A stretch of DNA of 64,000 nucleotides from contig NC_085137.1 in assembly GCF_035046485.1 (NCBI RefSeq), forward strand, positions 45,687,155 to 45,751,154. The letters are read 5' to 3'. Under the pieces are notes generated by a model. That model made no database searches, was not told the origin of the DNA, and saw only the letters and a list, made by a program, of their open reading frames with translations. Of this stretch, positions 11,851 through 22,710 are shown one piece after another; the stretch's first letter is position 1, and every line of letters starts with the position of its first letter. A program made the position numbers and the translations under genes. The stretch comes from Aedes albopictus (lineage: Eukaryota > Arthropoda > Insecta > Diptera > Culicidae).

Positions 11851-12290
11851 ACTTTCTGATGAATTCCACTAGCATTCCCTGGAAAAAATAAGGAAGAAAC
11901 CCGGGAAATATTCTGGAGAAATCGCTGGAAGATATACGGAAGAATCCAATGAAGAATTCGTACAACTGGTAGATATATTTTCGCATTTGAAGCTATTCGC
12001 TAATGAAAAGTTAAAAAGATAAACCTGATGACTAGAATACCAAGAAGGCCCTAAGCTGATTGATCCAGTATACTAAACGAACAGAAGGTCAGACAACTAA
12101 TGGTTCACAAGTTCAGACAGTTAATGAAAAAAAAGGAATAGAAGAGTCAAAGACAAGACCGCAGCATCATGTGATTTAGAATTCACAAGACATGTTGATC
12201 AGGATGGGAGGTGAAATGATCCCAAGATCTGCACATCCGATGATCAGAACATCATAATCACACCAGATAGTCGAATGAAAATAGAAAACA
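11850..12290. repeat. Degenerate quasi-satellite, then purine-rich repeat
   Basis: 11850-11965 resembles the GGAATTCC quasi-satellite. 12010-12290 resembles the agaccagaag repeat (aagaaggccctaag, gaacagaaggtcagac). The latter resumes at 15233 after the inserted element. Confidence 0.45.
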
Positions 12291-12673
12291 AAAATTAATC
12301 CACCTAGTGGTGATAATGCCTTTCTCGTCGAATATGTTCTCGCGATGTTTCCGTCGACGTAAGTCAAAGTGATCCTGAATCCTGATATTTTTTTTAAGAA
12401 AAGCAAGTATTTTATCAAAGCCATCATTGAATTGACTTTAAACTTATTGATGGCACATAGTCCGACGATATGTTTAACGTTAAAGCGAGCTGAGTAATAT
12501 CAGACTTCTCAGTTGACTGCTTGAGCACCTTTACCAACAGTGGAGGCTGATCAATATCAAGACGATACTAACAAGCTAAGATATAACTTTTTACACAATC
12601 TTCGACAATGTTTTTTCTGCACATTTTAGGCTATATTTTATTGACCGTTGAAAACAAGGATGATAGGTAGTAA

Positions 12674-12834
12674 CCCAAGCAACACATATGTTATATAAAA
12701 GTTACGACAGTGCAAGTTTTGGTTGAATAGAAGTTTTATTTGATGTTATTAATGTCAGAATTACGTCAAATTAACTTCTATACAACCAAAACATGCGCTG
12801 TCGTAACTCTTATATAAACATTGTGTTGCTTGGG
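12674..12834. mobile_element. MITE with cccaagcaac termini, copy A
   Basis: Ends cccaagcaacacatatgtta and its complement finishing gtgttgcttggg. Inside, gttacgacagtgcaag faces gcgctgtcgtaac. Related copies are at 48021-48187 and 48675-48841. Confidence 0.85.
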
Positions 12835-13379
12835 AAGTATAGTGAGATGTATGTTTGTATGTGGGTTTAATTTGTCAAGAATTTGTTCTCTTACACATAT
12901 TTATCGCTTTCATTGATTTTATTCACTTTCGTAGTTCCAGCGAAGTACCAAACGCTGGTTGTGCGTGCAACTCTACCGGCAGTATCTAATGTGGTATGAC
13001 CCAACTAACATTTATTGTGAATGTAAACGTCAACAAAGCGTCCCCAATACGGCTTGATGCTGAGTTACTGTGTTGTACATATGGGCGGAAGCTTCTATGC
13101 AAGCCCTATACCAATGAATCTGGCGAACTTAATTCACATGTATATGCTGTGCGAGCAGCTTCTATGCCACGAAGTAATAAGCTCTTTTCTCGGCTCCTAT
13201 GTAACCACAAACTGAATAACATTTTGAGAAGGCGCTTTTTCAGCCTTTTCGTAGTTGTTAAATAATAGTTATACGGCATCCCCAAATTAAACGATTAAAT
13301 ATATTCATGTCATGGATACCATTACGCAATACATGTGGAACTGGAATTATCACTTTTGAAATTGAATAATTAAAGTACT

Positions 13380-13446
13380 TGCCGCTACTTGGAATCGAAC
13401 TCCCGATCTCCATATCCACTGGTCCCGATGATGTCCTCGCTGCCAC
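13380..13446 (-). repeat. tRNA-like sequence
   Basis: On the minus strand a B box gagttcgattcc is preceded by an A-box-like stretch. Flanks are not tRNA-like, so I treat it as a SINE head or tRNA relic. Confidence 0.4.
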
Positions 13447-13729
13447 ACTGCTGTATATAAATAGCATAGAAAATAGCCCGTTTGTTTTACGTTTGTTTAC
13501 TTCAGACAGGCTTCATAATTGTGCCACAAAAAACCTTACCCAACTTCATCTTGCTGCAAAAACTTGTGAAACGTCAAACGCAATAATGTTTACATTGAAC
13601 AAGCTGTGTGGTTGCGCCAACAGGTTCTTCGTCACAGCTTCTAGTCAGTTTTCCTAAAAAGTCGCGAATTGATGTTCTACATGCATGGGTGTGGTTCATT
13701 TGTGCATTTCGCCGGTTCCTGCGAGACAC

Positions 13730-13953
13730 TGCCCATATTCGCATAGTCGATGTAAGCGCCACTGTGCTTTTCAACATGCATTTGGAATTTTAACAAATAT
13801 CAAGATTTTTACCACGTTGACATCTAACTAAATGTTAGATCTTGATGTGATCAATTGAATAACACTGGTCACAAAAATGCATACGCGTTAAATATTAGCA
13901 TTTGTACGGTGGCATTGCCAGTGGTGGTTACATCGACTATGCGAATATGGGCA
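13730..13953. repeat. Inverted pair with hairpin centre
   Basis: gcccatattcgcatagtcga (13730 onward) faces tcgactatgcgaatatgggc (ending 13953), an exact match over about 25 bases. The centre contains a further hairpin (caagat...acatctaac / gttagatcttg). It may be a small MITE or a local inversion. Confidence 0.6.
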
Positions 13954-14074
13954 GGACACTCGAAATTGGTTCCGAATTCCGGCAACCGGTTGCGGAACAC
14001 TATCGGTTGTCCCAAATATGGCCGGAAACTTTTCATTTTTGACAAATCGAGATACCTAAAAATCCGTGATTTGA

Positions 14075-14865
14075 TGTGTTGCATGCATGCGTTTGGTTCA
14101 CTTTTATATTTGGCCATGTCAAGCAGGACATCCAGAACCGGTTCCGGAAACTACCGGTTCAGATATGTTTTGAGAATATTTTCCTGCTTCTGTTCATCAA
14201 AATAACAAAAATGCCACTAGTTGATATGTCGCATGCATGGGTTTGGTTAATTTTTATACTTGGCCACCTCCGAAGGGGCATCTGGAACCGGTACCGGAAC
14301 ACTACCGGTTCCGATATGGTTTAAAATGCTGTCCTGCTCACTGTTCATCAGATTATCTAAAAAGCCGCGGTTTGATATGTCACATGCATGGTTTTGGTTT
14401 AATTTTATATTTGGCCGCTTCCGGCGGACACCTGGAACCGGTTCCGAAACACAACCAGTTCAGATATGGTTTGAGAATATTTTCCTGCTTACTGTTCATC
14501 AGGATATCAAAAAACCCACTATTTGATATGTCGCATGCATGGGTTTGGTTAACTTTTATTCTTGGCCACCTCCGGAGGGACATCTGCAACCGGTTCCGGA
14601 ACACTACCGGTTCCAACATGGTCTAAGAATGTTTTCCTGCTTACTGCTCATCAGGTTATCGAAAAAGCTGCAGTTTGATATGTCGCATGCATGGGTTTAG
14701 TCCACTTTTATGTTTGGCCACTTCCGGCTGGACACCCGGAACCGGTTCCGGGACACTACCGGTTCAGATATGGCCTAGACTATTTTTCTGCTTACCGTTC
14801 ATCAAGTTATCGAAAATGCCGTAGTTTGATGTGTCGCATGGATGGGTTTGTAGCGTTTTCATATC
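14075..14865 (+). repeat. Tandem array, period about 151 bp
   Basis: The word gcatgcatg or a one-base variant occurs at 14081, 14231, 14382, 14533, 14685 and 14836, a spacing of 150-152 bases. Each unit has ttggttaacttttattcttg-like text, a tggccacctccgg word, a palindromic ggaaccggttccggaac block, a gatatggt word and a catcagg/tatc word. The open frames at 14237-14626 are repeat translations. Confidence 0.85.
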
Positions 14866-15047
14866 TGGGCCCTTCCTGGGGTACCGGTCCGGAACACCTA
14901 AATGGCCATATCTCCGGAACGGCTGGACCGATCCTAACCATTTTCAATAGGAAACAATGGGACCAGATTCCGCGTCGAATGAACCATCGGTCATTAAAAT
15001 CGGTTGAGGTTTACTGCCAAAAAGTGATGTGAGTTTTTTTGTACACA

Positions 15048-15105
15048 CTCACACATACACACACACATACATACACACACACACACATACACACATACAG
15101 ACATC
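15048..15105. repeat. CA microsatellite
   Basis: Runs of cacacatacacacac, part of the conserved tail of the surrounding element. Confidence 0.85.
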
Positions 15106-15232
15106 ACCCCAATTCGTCGAGCTGAGTCGATTGGTATATGTGTCATGTCCCTCCGAGCCTTCTATCAAAAAGTCATTTTTGGAGTGAACATATAGCCTCT
15201 CCAGTACACTTAGTGTACGAGAAAGGCAAAAA

Positions 15233-16150
15233 GATCTAAAAGACTCCGAATAATAAATTGAGAAATCAGAACATTAATATAGGTACTTCTCCAATTCTAC
15301 GAACTTTACTTCTTGATATAACTGGGACAAGCAATTCGTGCATCGAAATTTGGAAATTTCCCATAACGAATAGTTCTTTGACAGACTGAGAATCAATCCA
15401 AGTCATAGTCTTGATGAATACTCGTCACCATCGTAATTGCGTAAGTTGTCGTAATTCCGAGAGATTGCTATACCGGAACAAGTGTGGTAGCCCCACCTCC
15501 ACTCCACAGAAATCAAAACACCAGCAACGCGATGACTCCCAAATTACGACGCATTATCGTTTGCTCCTAATTTTGGCAAAACGGTTTCATCATTCCGGAA
15601 TTTGGGTCAACATCACTGACCACTCATTAACAGTCAGTCGATTGTCGCGACAGCGCGGTGGCGACAAAACTTCCGATTTCTTTTTCGAAATCACACCGCC
15701 CGCCCGAGGGAAAAACAAGTCAAATCTCAAACAGGTGAATCAAAACAAAACAGAAATCAACACTCGAAGTTAGCTGTGCACCTGAGCTACTCTCACCTGG
15801 CCTGTCGTTGTGCTTTCGAGAGTGCAGTAGTGTTTGCCTATACGATGCGAGCGGGTGGTTGATTTATGGTGGGTGGTTGAAGGAGTGCTGAAAGAAGAGA
15901 GCGAACAAAACAAAAAACCGCAAAAAAATATGTTTACAATCCGGTTCGGACCTGATCTGAGTACCGTATAATCAAATCGCAATGCACAGTGGATTGGGTT
16001 TATAGGCAAAAAGGTCAGAATAGAATTAACAATATCTAAAATATTTTCGTCTGATTGGCATACCGGTATCCAACTGGAACAAAGACAACTTTTCAGGTTA
16101 GTGTTCTAGGTATGTAATCTTCACCGTTATTGATATTGGGGATAAAACAG
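15233..16150. other. Non-repetitive intergenic DNA
   Basis: Sequence of normal complexity, slightly GC-richer at 15480-15900. Open frames at 15411-15773 (plus) and 15770-16009 (minus) have normal composition but no family that I recognise. Confidence 0.35.
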
Positions 16151-16299
16151 TTATGGTAAAAGTTAACTAAATTCGGGGTGGCGGACGCGGTGATTCCTCC
16201 CTGGAGCCCTTTGTCCAACATGTACTTTGCCTTCGACACATTAATGACTAATCCGATTCACCTGGCTTCACTCTTTAGTCAGATGTACGTTTCCGCCAT

Positions 16300-17420
16300 C
16301 GTCTCAAATTTACGAGCAATTATATCAATATCATCGGCGAAACCAAGCAGCTGAACGGACTTCGTGAAAATCGTCCCACTCGTGTTTATCCCCGCTCTCC
16401 TTATTACACCTTCTAACGCGATGTTGAACAGCAAGCACGTAACCCTCTGCGAGATTCAAAATGACTCGAGAGTGTCCCTGATACTCGAACTACGCACATC
16501 ACTCGATCCATCGTCGCCTTGATCAATCGTATCAGTTTATCCGGGAATCCGTATTCGTGCATAATCTGCCATAGCTGTTCTCGATCGATTGTATCATACA
16601 ATGTAACATAAAATCGATGAACAAGTGATGTTTGGGCACGCTGTGTACGCGGCATTTCTGCAACACCTGGTGGATGGCGAACATCTGGTCCGTTGTAGCA
16701 CGTTCACCTATAAATCCTGCCTGATATTTCCCCATAAACATTTTTGCAATCAGTGATAGACGGCGGCATAAAATTTGAGAAAGTAGGCAGCACTTAGTAG
16801 TGTGATCGCGCGATAATTCCCGCAATCCAACTTGTCGCCCTTTTAGTAGATGGGACACACGATACCTTCCATCCACTTCTCCGGTAATACTTTCTCCTTC
16901 CAAGTGTTGGTAATGACTCAGGGTAGTGCTCTCACCAGTGCTTCTCCACCGTGTTTTAGTAACTCGCTTGGTAAATAGTTGATCTGCTCCAGCGGCTTTG
17001 TTGTTTTTCAACCGGCCAACTTCCTCTTCAATCTCATGGAGGTTAAGGGCCGGAAGTCTTGCGTCCTGCGCACGTACTCCTAGATCTGTTACCGCGCCAC
17101 CTTCGGTGCTTGCAACGTCGCCATTGAGGTGCTCATCGTTATGCTGCCGCCACCTCTCGACCACATCACGCTCGCTCGTGAGAATATTCCCGTGATTATC
17201 TCGGCACATGTCGGCTTGTGGCACAAAAGCCTCTGCGCGAGCGGTTCAGCTTCTCGTAGAGCTTTTGTGTGTCCTTAGCGCGGTACAACTCTTCCATCGC
17301 TTCGCGATCTCGTTCTTCCTGCTGGCGCTTCTTCATCCGGAAGACTGAGTTCTGTCTGATCCGCGCCTGTCTGTAACGTGCCTCATTTGCTCTCGTACGG
17401 TGTTGCAGCATTTTCCTCAC
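16300..17420 (-). pseudogene. LINE reverse transcriptase, frameshifted
   Basis: Three frames carry consecutive RT pieces. 17196-17420 is a basic linker region. 16532-17224 contains LKNNKAAGADQL, YQAGFIGERATTDQMF and HHLFIDF. 16413-16655 continues with YDTIDREQLWQIMHEYGFP. The catalytic FADDIDIIA block lies in a further frame at about 16313-16345. At least two frameshifts and a stop soon after the FADD block are visible. The order and content match a normal LINE RT palm and fingers, in decay. Confidence 0.75.
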
Positions 17421-17675
17421 CCATGCTGCATTCTTCTCGTTTTTTAACTGTTCACATTCGCCGTCGTATTAGTCGTTTCTGTGATGCGGAGTTGCGAAGC
17501 CTAGTGCTGTAGCCGAGGTACTACCTATGGCGGAACGGATGTCCCTCCAGGCATCTTCAAGTGTAGCTGCGCCAAGCTGCTCTTCCGTTGGTAGGGCCAC
17601 TGCTAACTGCTGCGCGTAGTCTTGAGCCACTTCTACGTTACGCACCTACTCGATGTTGAGCCGTGGTGTTCGACT

Positions 17676-18450
17676 TCAACGCGTGGTGATAACTGTCGAA
17701 AGTTTTGAGCGCATGCATACAGCGACTAAGTAGTGATCCGAATCTATATTCGCACTGCGATATGTGCGGACATTGGTTATATCTGAGAAGAATTTTCCGT
17801 CGATTAGAACGTGGTCGATTTGATTTTCTGTTTGTTGGTCGGGTGATCTCCAGATGGCTTTGTGGATATATTTGCGGGGGAAGAAGGTGCTTCGGACTAC
17901 CATATCACGGAAGGCTGCAAAGTTTACGCATCGCTGGCCGTTATCATTCGATACGGCGTGCAGGCTGTTTCGCCCGATTATCGGTTTGTATATTTCTTCC
18001 ATTGCTACCTGCGCGTTCATGTCGCCGTCAACGATTTTCACGTCACGCAGCGAGCAACCATCGTACGTTTGCTCTAACAGCGCGTAGAACGCTTCTTTCT
18101 CGTCATCAGGTCTCCCTTCGTGTGGGCAGTGGACGTTGATGATGCTGTAGTTGAAGAAACGGCCCTTAACTCTCAATATGCACATCCTTGCGTTGATCGG
18201 CTGCCATCCGATCACACGTTGTCGCATCTTGCCCAACACTATAAATCCTGTTCCCAGTTCATTGGTGGTGCCACAGCTTTGGTAGAAGGTAGCCGCCCGA
18301 TGCCCGCTTTTCCACACTTTCTGTCCAGTCCAACAAAGTTCCTGCAACGCCACGATGTCGAAGTTGCGGGGATGTAATTCGTCGTAGATTATCCTGTCAC
18401 ATCCTGCGAAACCTAGTGACTTGCAATTCCATGTTCCAAGTTTCCAATCG
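17676..18450 (-). pseudogene. LINE apurinic-type endonuclease domain
   Basis: The domain would nick target DNA to prime reverse transcription. The frame is open from about 18450 to 17676. It shows the expected landmarks of the exonuclease-endonuclease-phosphatase fold in order: TWNCKSL with the active-site N, then VALQELCW with the metal-binding E. Next come NVHCPHEGRPDDEK, the catalytic GDMNAQV (D and N), ENQIDHVLID and finally the DSDHYLV histidine motif. So all key residues are present. There is no ATG at the true beginning. The downstream RT is broken, so the unit is classed as a pseudogene. Confidence 0.75.
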
Positions 18451-18579
18451 TAGTCCTTATTTCGTCGCGTGGGTCTTTGCCGATTGTATCGAGTTGTATT
18501 TTCTCCTATGTTATTGGCAATGGGGATTTTTACGGGGTGCTTATTGGGCCTACGCCAACACTTCTGTCTCGCCAGAGGG

Positions 18580-19655
18580 CCATCGCCAGGAATTCCTCCG
18601 GGAATTCCTCTACGAGTTCTTTCGGGGATTCCTTACCGATTTTTTTTCGGGAATTACACTACGAGTTTCATCGTGACTGTCTCTAGAAGTTCTTCCGGGA
18701 ATTCGTCTGGGAGTACTTCTGGGAATTCGAACATCTTTACGAGTTTCATCTAGAAGCTGCACTGGATATGCCGGAGTTTCCTCCGAGAATTCCTTTAAGA
18801 ATTCCCCGGAAGTTCCTCTAGAAGTTCTTCCGGAAATTCCTGTAAAGTTCCTTCAGTAATTCCTTTAGGATTTCCTCTGGGAATTCCTCTAAGGAGTTCC
18901 TTCGAGAGATCTTCCGGGAACAAATCCAGGAGTTTCCCCAAACGCTCCTCTATGAGTTTTCCCAGCAATTTATCTAAAAGTATCTCGAGGAATTTCCCTA
19001 GAAGTTCTTCCGGTAATCCCTTTATGATTTCATCAGGGAATTCCTCTACGAGTTCTTCCGGAAATTTCTTCATGAATTTCCGAGGAATTATTCTAGGAGT
19101 TCCATCCACAATTTCTCTACAACTTCTCTCAGGAATTTATGTGGAAGTTTATCTGAGAATTTTTGAGGAGTACCTCCGGAAACTCCTCTACGAGTTCCTC
19201 TACGACCTCCTCTATGAGTTCCTCAGGGAATTTCTTTACGAATTTCAAGGAATCGTTCAGGGAATCGTTCAAGAAATTTTTCCGGGAATTCCTTTAAGAG
19301 TCCGTCCGGGAACTCATCTAGGAATACCTCTTGTAGTTTCTCTACGAGTTCTTCCTTGAATTCCTGTCCGAATTTCTTCGGCAATTTCTCTGGGAGTACC
19401 TTCGGAAACTCCTCCGAAAGCTCCTCTGGCAATTTCTTTACTAGTTGCTCTAAAAGTATTTCTGGAAGTTGCACAAGGGATAACCAGAGTTTCCTCCGAA
19501 TATTCCTCTTTGAGTACCTCTGGTAATTCCTCTAAGAATTCCTCAGGAAATTCGTCTACGAGTTTTTCCGTGAATTCCACTGAGAGTTCCTCCGGCAATT
19601 TCTCTAAGAGTTCTTCTAAGAATCGTTTTTGGAATTCTTCCAGGAGTTTCTTCAC
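18580..19655. repeat. GGAATTCC quasi-satellite, ttcctctacgag variant
   Basis: About 1.1 kb of 12-15 base units such as gggaattcctctacgagttc and ttcttccggaaattcct. The wording differs from the ctccaggaattc variant at 48-63 kb. All six frames stay open for long stretches (for example KLPEELSEEFPKVLPEK on the minus strand). That reflects the repeat, not coding. It abuts the LINE fragment at 19656 with no visible spacer. Confidence 0.8.
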
Positions 19656-19768
19656 CGAAACGTGAAGCGACTTGAGAGTACCCACAGGCTGATGTGCCTT
19701 AGGGTGGTGAGCGCATACCGCACGGTCTCAAAGGACGCGGTATGTGTGCTAGCGGGCATGATGCCCAT
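19656..19768 (+). pseudogene. LINE RT C-terminal part, upstream of insertion
   Basis: The translation RLESTHRLMCLRVVSAYRTV followed by SKDAVCVLAGMMPI is the familiar stretch just after the RT core in R1/LOA-like mosquito LINEs. It stops abruptly at 19768, where an inserted element begins, and continues in the same codon at 22245 (ATA GCT TTA GTG). The 5' part of the LINE is missing; the fragment starts directly against satellite. Confidence 0.75.
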
Positions 19769-20099
19769 CCCAAGTAACCATGACGCTGCATATAGATCAT
19801 TAATTTCGCTTTTTAGTGTATTATATGACATGCGATGTAAAGTTGTGTTGTCATATAGGTACCATTAAAGTAGGTTTAAAGTCGAAAGTGGCGCTATTAT
19901 TGTTGATTTGAAGCAAGCTTTACTGTGGTGATTGCTAAAGCATAAAAAATGCTTGTACCATATAGCTAATGCAATGAAATTGTATGGAATGTATACTTAA
20001 GGCATCATATCAACAAAAGAAAAATAAGTATTTTTTCATTTTTCGGTCTATTTTTATCTTCTCATACCTGTTCCGATACTCTCACTCTGATGTTTTTTA

Positions 20100-20190
20100 T
20101 TCTAATTCGGGAATTGAACCTAGACTGCTGAAACTGGACTGCGATGAAACTCGGACGCGCTAACGCTGTGCTACGACTACCATGCATTTT
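20100..20190 (-). repeat. tRNA-like sequence
   Basis: On the minus strand a B box ggttcaattcc is preceded by gtagcacagcgttagcgcg, in the arrangement of a tRNA-derived SINE head. The cloverleaf is not clean. Confidence 0.4.
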
Positions 20191-20689
20191 GCACCCGGAA
20201 AAATGTGCAACATAAAGTAACGTATACTCAGCTCGTGCTTTATTGATTTGTGTTTTCAGCAGCTCTAAGTAATTGTGCTAGGGTCTGAATGCCATCAGTT
20301 ATCTTACTCTCCCAAATTCATTCGAAAACAAGCGATTGTAGAACCAATTGATTCCACAAACGAAGATAATATAAATATATAAATTCTGCTCTCATTGTTT
20401 TCATACGTGCTCACTTCTACCGTTTATTTTATGAAATCGGAGCACTATATGTTAAATAAGGAAACCAATACCTCAACCTCACATAATTTTTGTTCCCTCA
20501 GCATCTGATTGTCCTTATGTCCCAACCAGAATAAAAAAAAGCATACACAATGCAAATTTTCAGCAACATCTGAGCATGATAATCCAAGTTCTACGCAGCA
20601 ATCCATGAAAATTTGGGTTTGTTTTTCTTTTCTTTTTAAATGGTTGTGTTTTTAAAAAGGTTGTACCTAGGGTTGTACAGATTTTTTTT

Positions 20690-21054
20690 CGAACTGATGT
20701 TTTTTTCTGTTTACAACTGTAAAAGCATTAGCTTTGACAGCTTTGATTGAGTTCGTGTCGCTTGTGGTTTAGTTTATCTATCGCTCTGCGTTTTTGCTCT
20801 CTTGGTGCGGTTACTATCATCGAATATTCGCGGGAATATGTGCTGTCGAAAAAGTAAACTATTCTGTATTGAATAACTTCTGATTAAAGCCAATCTGCTA
20901 TGCTGAATAGCCTATCAAAGTGAAGGAAAACATTGCGATTTTCTTCCCTAATAAGTCACAAAGTACGCCATCATTCGCCGCTGCCACGAGTTACTGCTGT
21001 GAGTGATTGCTGACTGTGTGCAAATTCTCCGTATCAACCGAACTACAAACAAGA
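20690..21054 (+). other. Putative 5' untranslated region of a LINE
   Basis: Sequence leading into the ORF1 start at 21055, with no long open frame. Its composition is unlike the AT-rich flanks. Inferred from position only. Confidence 0.35.
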
Positions 21055-21813
21055 ATGAGCTTCATGTATGGTTGTGGTTATTGTCGTCTACCAATTGGCG
21101 GACTGGTTGAACGAATACGCTGCGACGGTTGCTGCCAGAAGGAGTTCCATATGACCTGCACTACACTAAATACGTTTGATGTACGGCGCTGCAACGAACA
21201 ACGAAACGTTCTCTGGATGTGTGATGACTGCTTGAGATCATATCGCAAACAACGAACGGATTCACGTAGCGAAAAGGAAACAAAAGCAGAAGACGAGCAT
21301 CACAATATTGAAGTCACGGTGGGTCAACTGCAATCGGAAGTTGCAAAAATTAAGGAAAGCATCGAAGGTTTACAGACATCGTTGAATTGTAGCCGAGATA
21401 ATCGACCGATTAATACCTTGCCGTCCTCGTCAACGCCGCTAAGAAATGCTTTTCCGGATCGAAATGCGACAACCTGCGATAGCGATAGGTCGTTAATGAT
21501 GGGCTCACGTTTGGATAATTCATCAATGGATTCACCTCGCAAATATTGGATTTTTTTTCACCAGAGTAGCCAAGCATGTTTCCACCGATGCTATTCGAGG
21601 AATGGTTTGTCGATCGCTGCAGCTGAAGCATGAACCGGATGTTATCAAGCTATTACCACGCTGGGGAAACATTGAAAATCTACGATACGTCTCTTTTAAA
21701 GTCGGAGTCGATTGGTGTTATAAAGAGAAGGCAACAGAAGAATCTACGTGGCCAGTCGGACTACTGTTCCGAGAGTTCGTTCGTTATGAATCTTCCTACT
21801 GGGAGCCATAATT
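21055..21813 (+). pseudogene. LINE ORF1 with PHD-like zinc finger, frameshifted
   Basis: ORF1 proteins of CR1-like LINEs bind RNA and DNA. From the ATG at 21055 (A at -3) the protein shows a Cys-rich PHD-type finger in the first 60 residues: CGYC, CDGCCQKEFHMTC and later WMCDDC. A charged, coiled-coil-like segment follows (HHNIEVTVGQLQSEVAKIKE), then a Ser/Pro-rich linker. Near 21548 a run of T residues shifts the frame. The C-terminal part continues in another frame (LLPRWGNIENLRYVSFKVGV, WPVGLLFREF) and ends at 21813. An alternative upstream ATG at 21007 is in frame but less likely. No ORF2 follows. Confidence 0.7.
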
Positions 21814-21829
21814 GAAATTTTGCTTTTGG

Positions 21830-22230
21830 ATAGTTTGCATGTTAAGTCTCATTTCTAATTCTATTCTTTGAAGTTTGTTAGCGTGATAAATGAATTGTAA
21901 CTTTATGCTGTAGTTAATCATCATTGGGGCCTTACTGAGCCTGTTGATGAGTATCCAATAAATAATAATAAAAAATACTGGAATGATTAAAGGCATATAT
22001 AAAGTAATAAATCCTTGCATTATTGATTGCCATAAAGCTTTTAACATGGTAATGCAATGAAGCATTAAACAACGTCCCTATAGAACTATACTAAACTGTC
22101 AAAATCCCATAATGCTTCAATGCTTTCATAATGAAGATTAAACGCTTTATTACTTGACAGGTGTAGAATAAAAGTTATCTCGCATTAGTTAAACTATAAT
22201 ACGATTGAATTAATGTTATGATATAATGCT
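21830..22230. other. AT-rich end of the 2.48-kb insertion
   Basis: Contains repeated words such as cattaatgc/ataatgctt around 22060-22150, possibly sub-terminal repeats of the inserted element. No coding. Confidence 0.4.
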
Positions 22231-22244
22231 TGTGGTCACTTGGG

Positions 22245-22710
22245 ATAGCTTTAGTGGTGGCAGAGGATGAAGAATGCTTCGAGCGACGCGGCATAAGAGG
22301 CGCGAGGCGTATCGCCAGAACCTCGTCTATGCTGAAGTGGCAGAGCGAATGGGATTCCTCCAGCAAGGGTAGATGGACACAGGCTCATACCGAGCGTGTC
22401 CAAGTGGACGAGCAGGCCCCATGGCGAGGTGAATTTTCACTTGACTCAATTTCTGTCAGGCCATGGGTGCTTTAGGTGGTATCCGCACAGATTCGGACAC
22501 GCAGGCTCCCCCGCATGTCCGGAGTGTGCAGACTGCGACGAGACCGCGGAGCATGTGCTCTTTGAATGTACACGTTCGTGGAGCAAAGGTCGAGTATGCA
22601 GGAGGTATGCGGTAGAGATATCACGCCTGATAACATTGTTGAAAGGATGTGTATGGGGTGGACAAGTGGGACTCCGTTACTTCCACGGTTTCTCGAATCG
22701 TACTTGAACT
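22245..22710 (+). pseudogene. LINE ORF2 C-terminus with zinc knuckle, downstream of insertion
   Basis: Continues the reading frame from 19768 (ALVVAEDEECFERRGIRG, SSMLKWQSEWDSS). A frameshift follows near 22379. In the new frame it gives SKWTSRPHGEVNFHLTQFL, SGHGCFRWYPHRFGHA and a CCHC-type finger CPECADCDETAEHVLFEC, typical of the end of ORF2 in R1/LOA-like LINEs. The finger residues are intact. The element is dead: it is 5' truncated, has the insertion and has the frameshift. Confidence 0.75.

Larger units (their letters stand above)
12295..15230. mobile_element. Composite element with gcctttctcg termini and internal 151-bp array
   Basis: The left end reads ttaatccacctagtggtgat then aatgcctttctcgtcg. 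The right end is gtgtacgagaaaggcaaa, the complement of the gcctttctcg word. I recall such ends as very common in Aedes DNA, but could not verify the family. The interior holds a MITE (12674-12834), a tRNA-like segment (13380-13445), an inverted pair (13730-13754 / 13929-13953), a 151-bp tandem array and a CA-rich stretch (15048-15105). No transposase is visible. Confidence 0.6.
16160..18470 (-). mobile_element. Non-LTR retrotransposon (RTE/JAM-like), decayed
   Basis: Read on the minus strand this gives an endonuclease followed by reverse-transcriptase blocks in the normal order of an RTE-clade LINE. The endonuclease begins near 18450 with TWNCKSLGF. The RT runs through several frames down to a catalytic FADD block at about 16313-16345. 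Stops and frameshifts between the blocks make it inactive. The 3' end fades out near 16160. The clade assignment rests on remembered similarity of the ENQIDHVLID...DSDHYLV block to RTE elements such as JAM1. Confidence 0.75.
19769..22244. mobile_element. 2.48-kb insertion with cccaagtaacca termini
   Basis: Starts cccaagtaaccatgacgc and ends gtggtcacttggg, so the termini are inverted (cccaagtaacca / tggtcacttggg). It is flanked by AT on both sides (19767-19768 and 22245-22246). Removing it together with one AT restores the LINE reading frame, which fixes the borders. Its termini resemble those of the 160-bp MITEs at 12674, 48021 and 48675. It contains a third LINE's ORF1 region (about 20690-21813), presumably a later insertion. 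Confidence 0.8.

Noticed and set aside
14237..14626. 129-codon frame with repeated Gly/Trp/Leu segments
   Set aside because: It is the translation of the 151-bp tandem array.
17705..18377. Plus-strand frames opposite the LINE endonuclease
   Set aside because: Shadows of the minus-strand endonuclease, which carries all the expected motifs.
18795..19685. Glu/Leu-rich frames on the minus strand (ELLEELPEE type)
   Set aside because: Translation of the quasi-satellite, not a coiled-coil protein.
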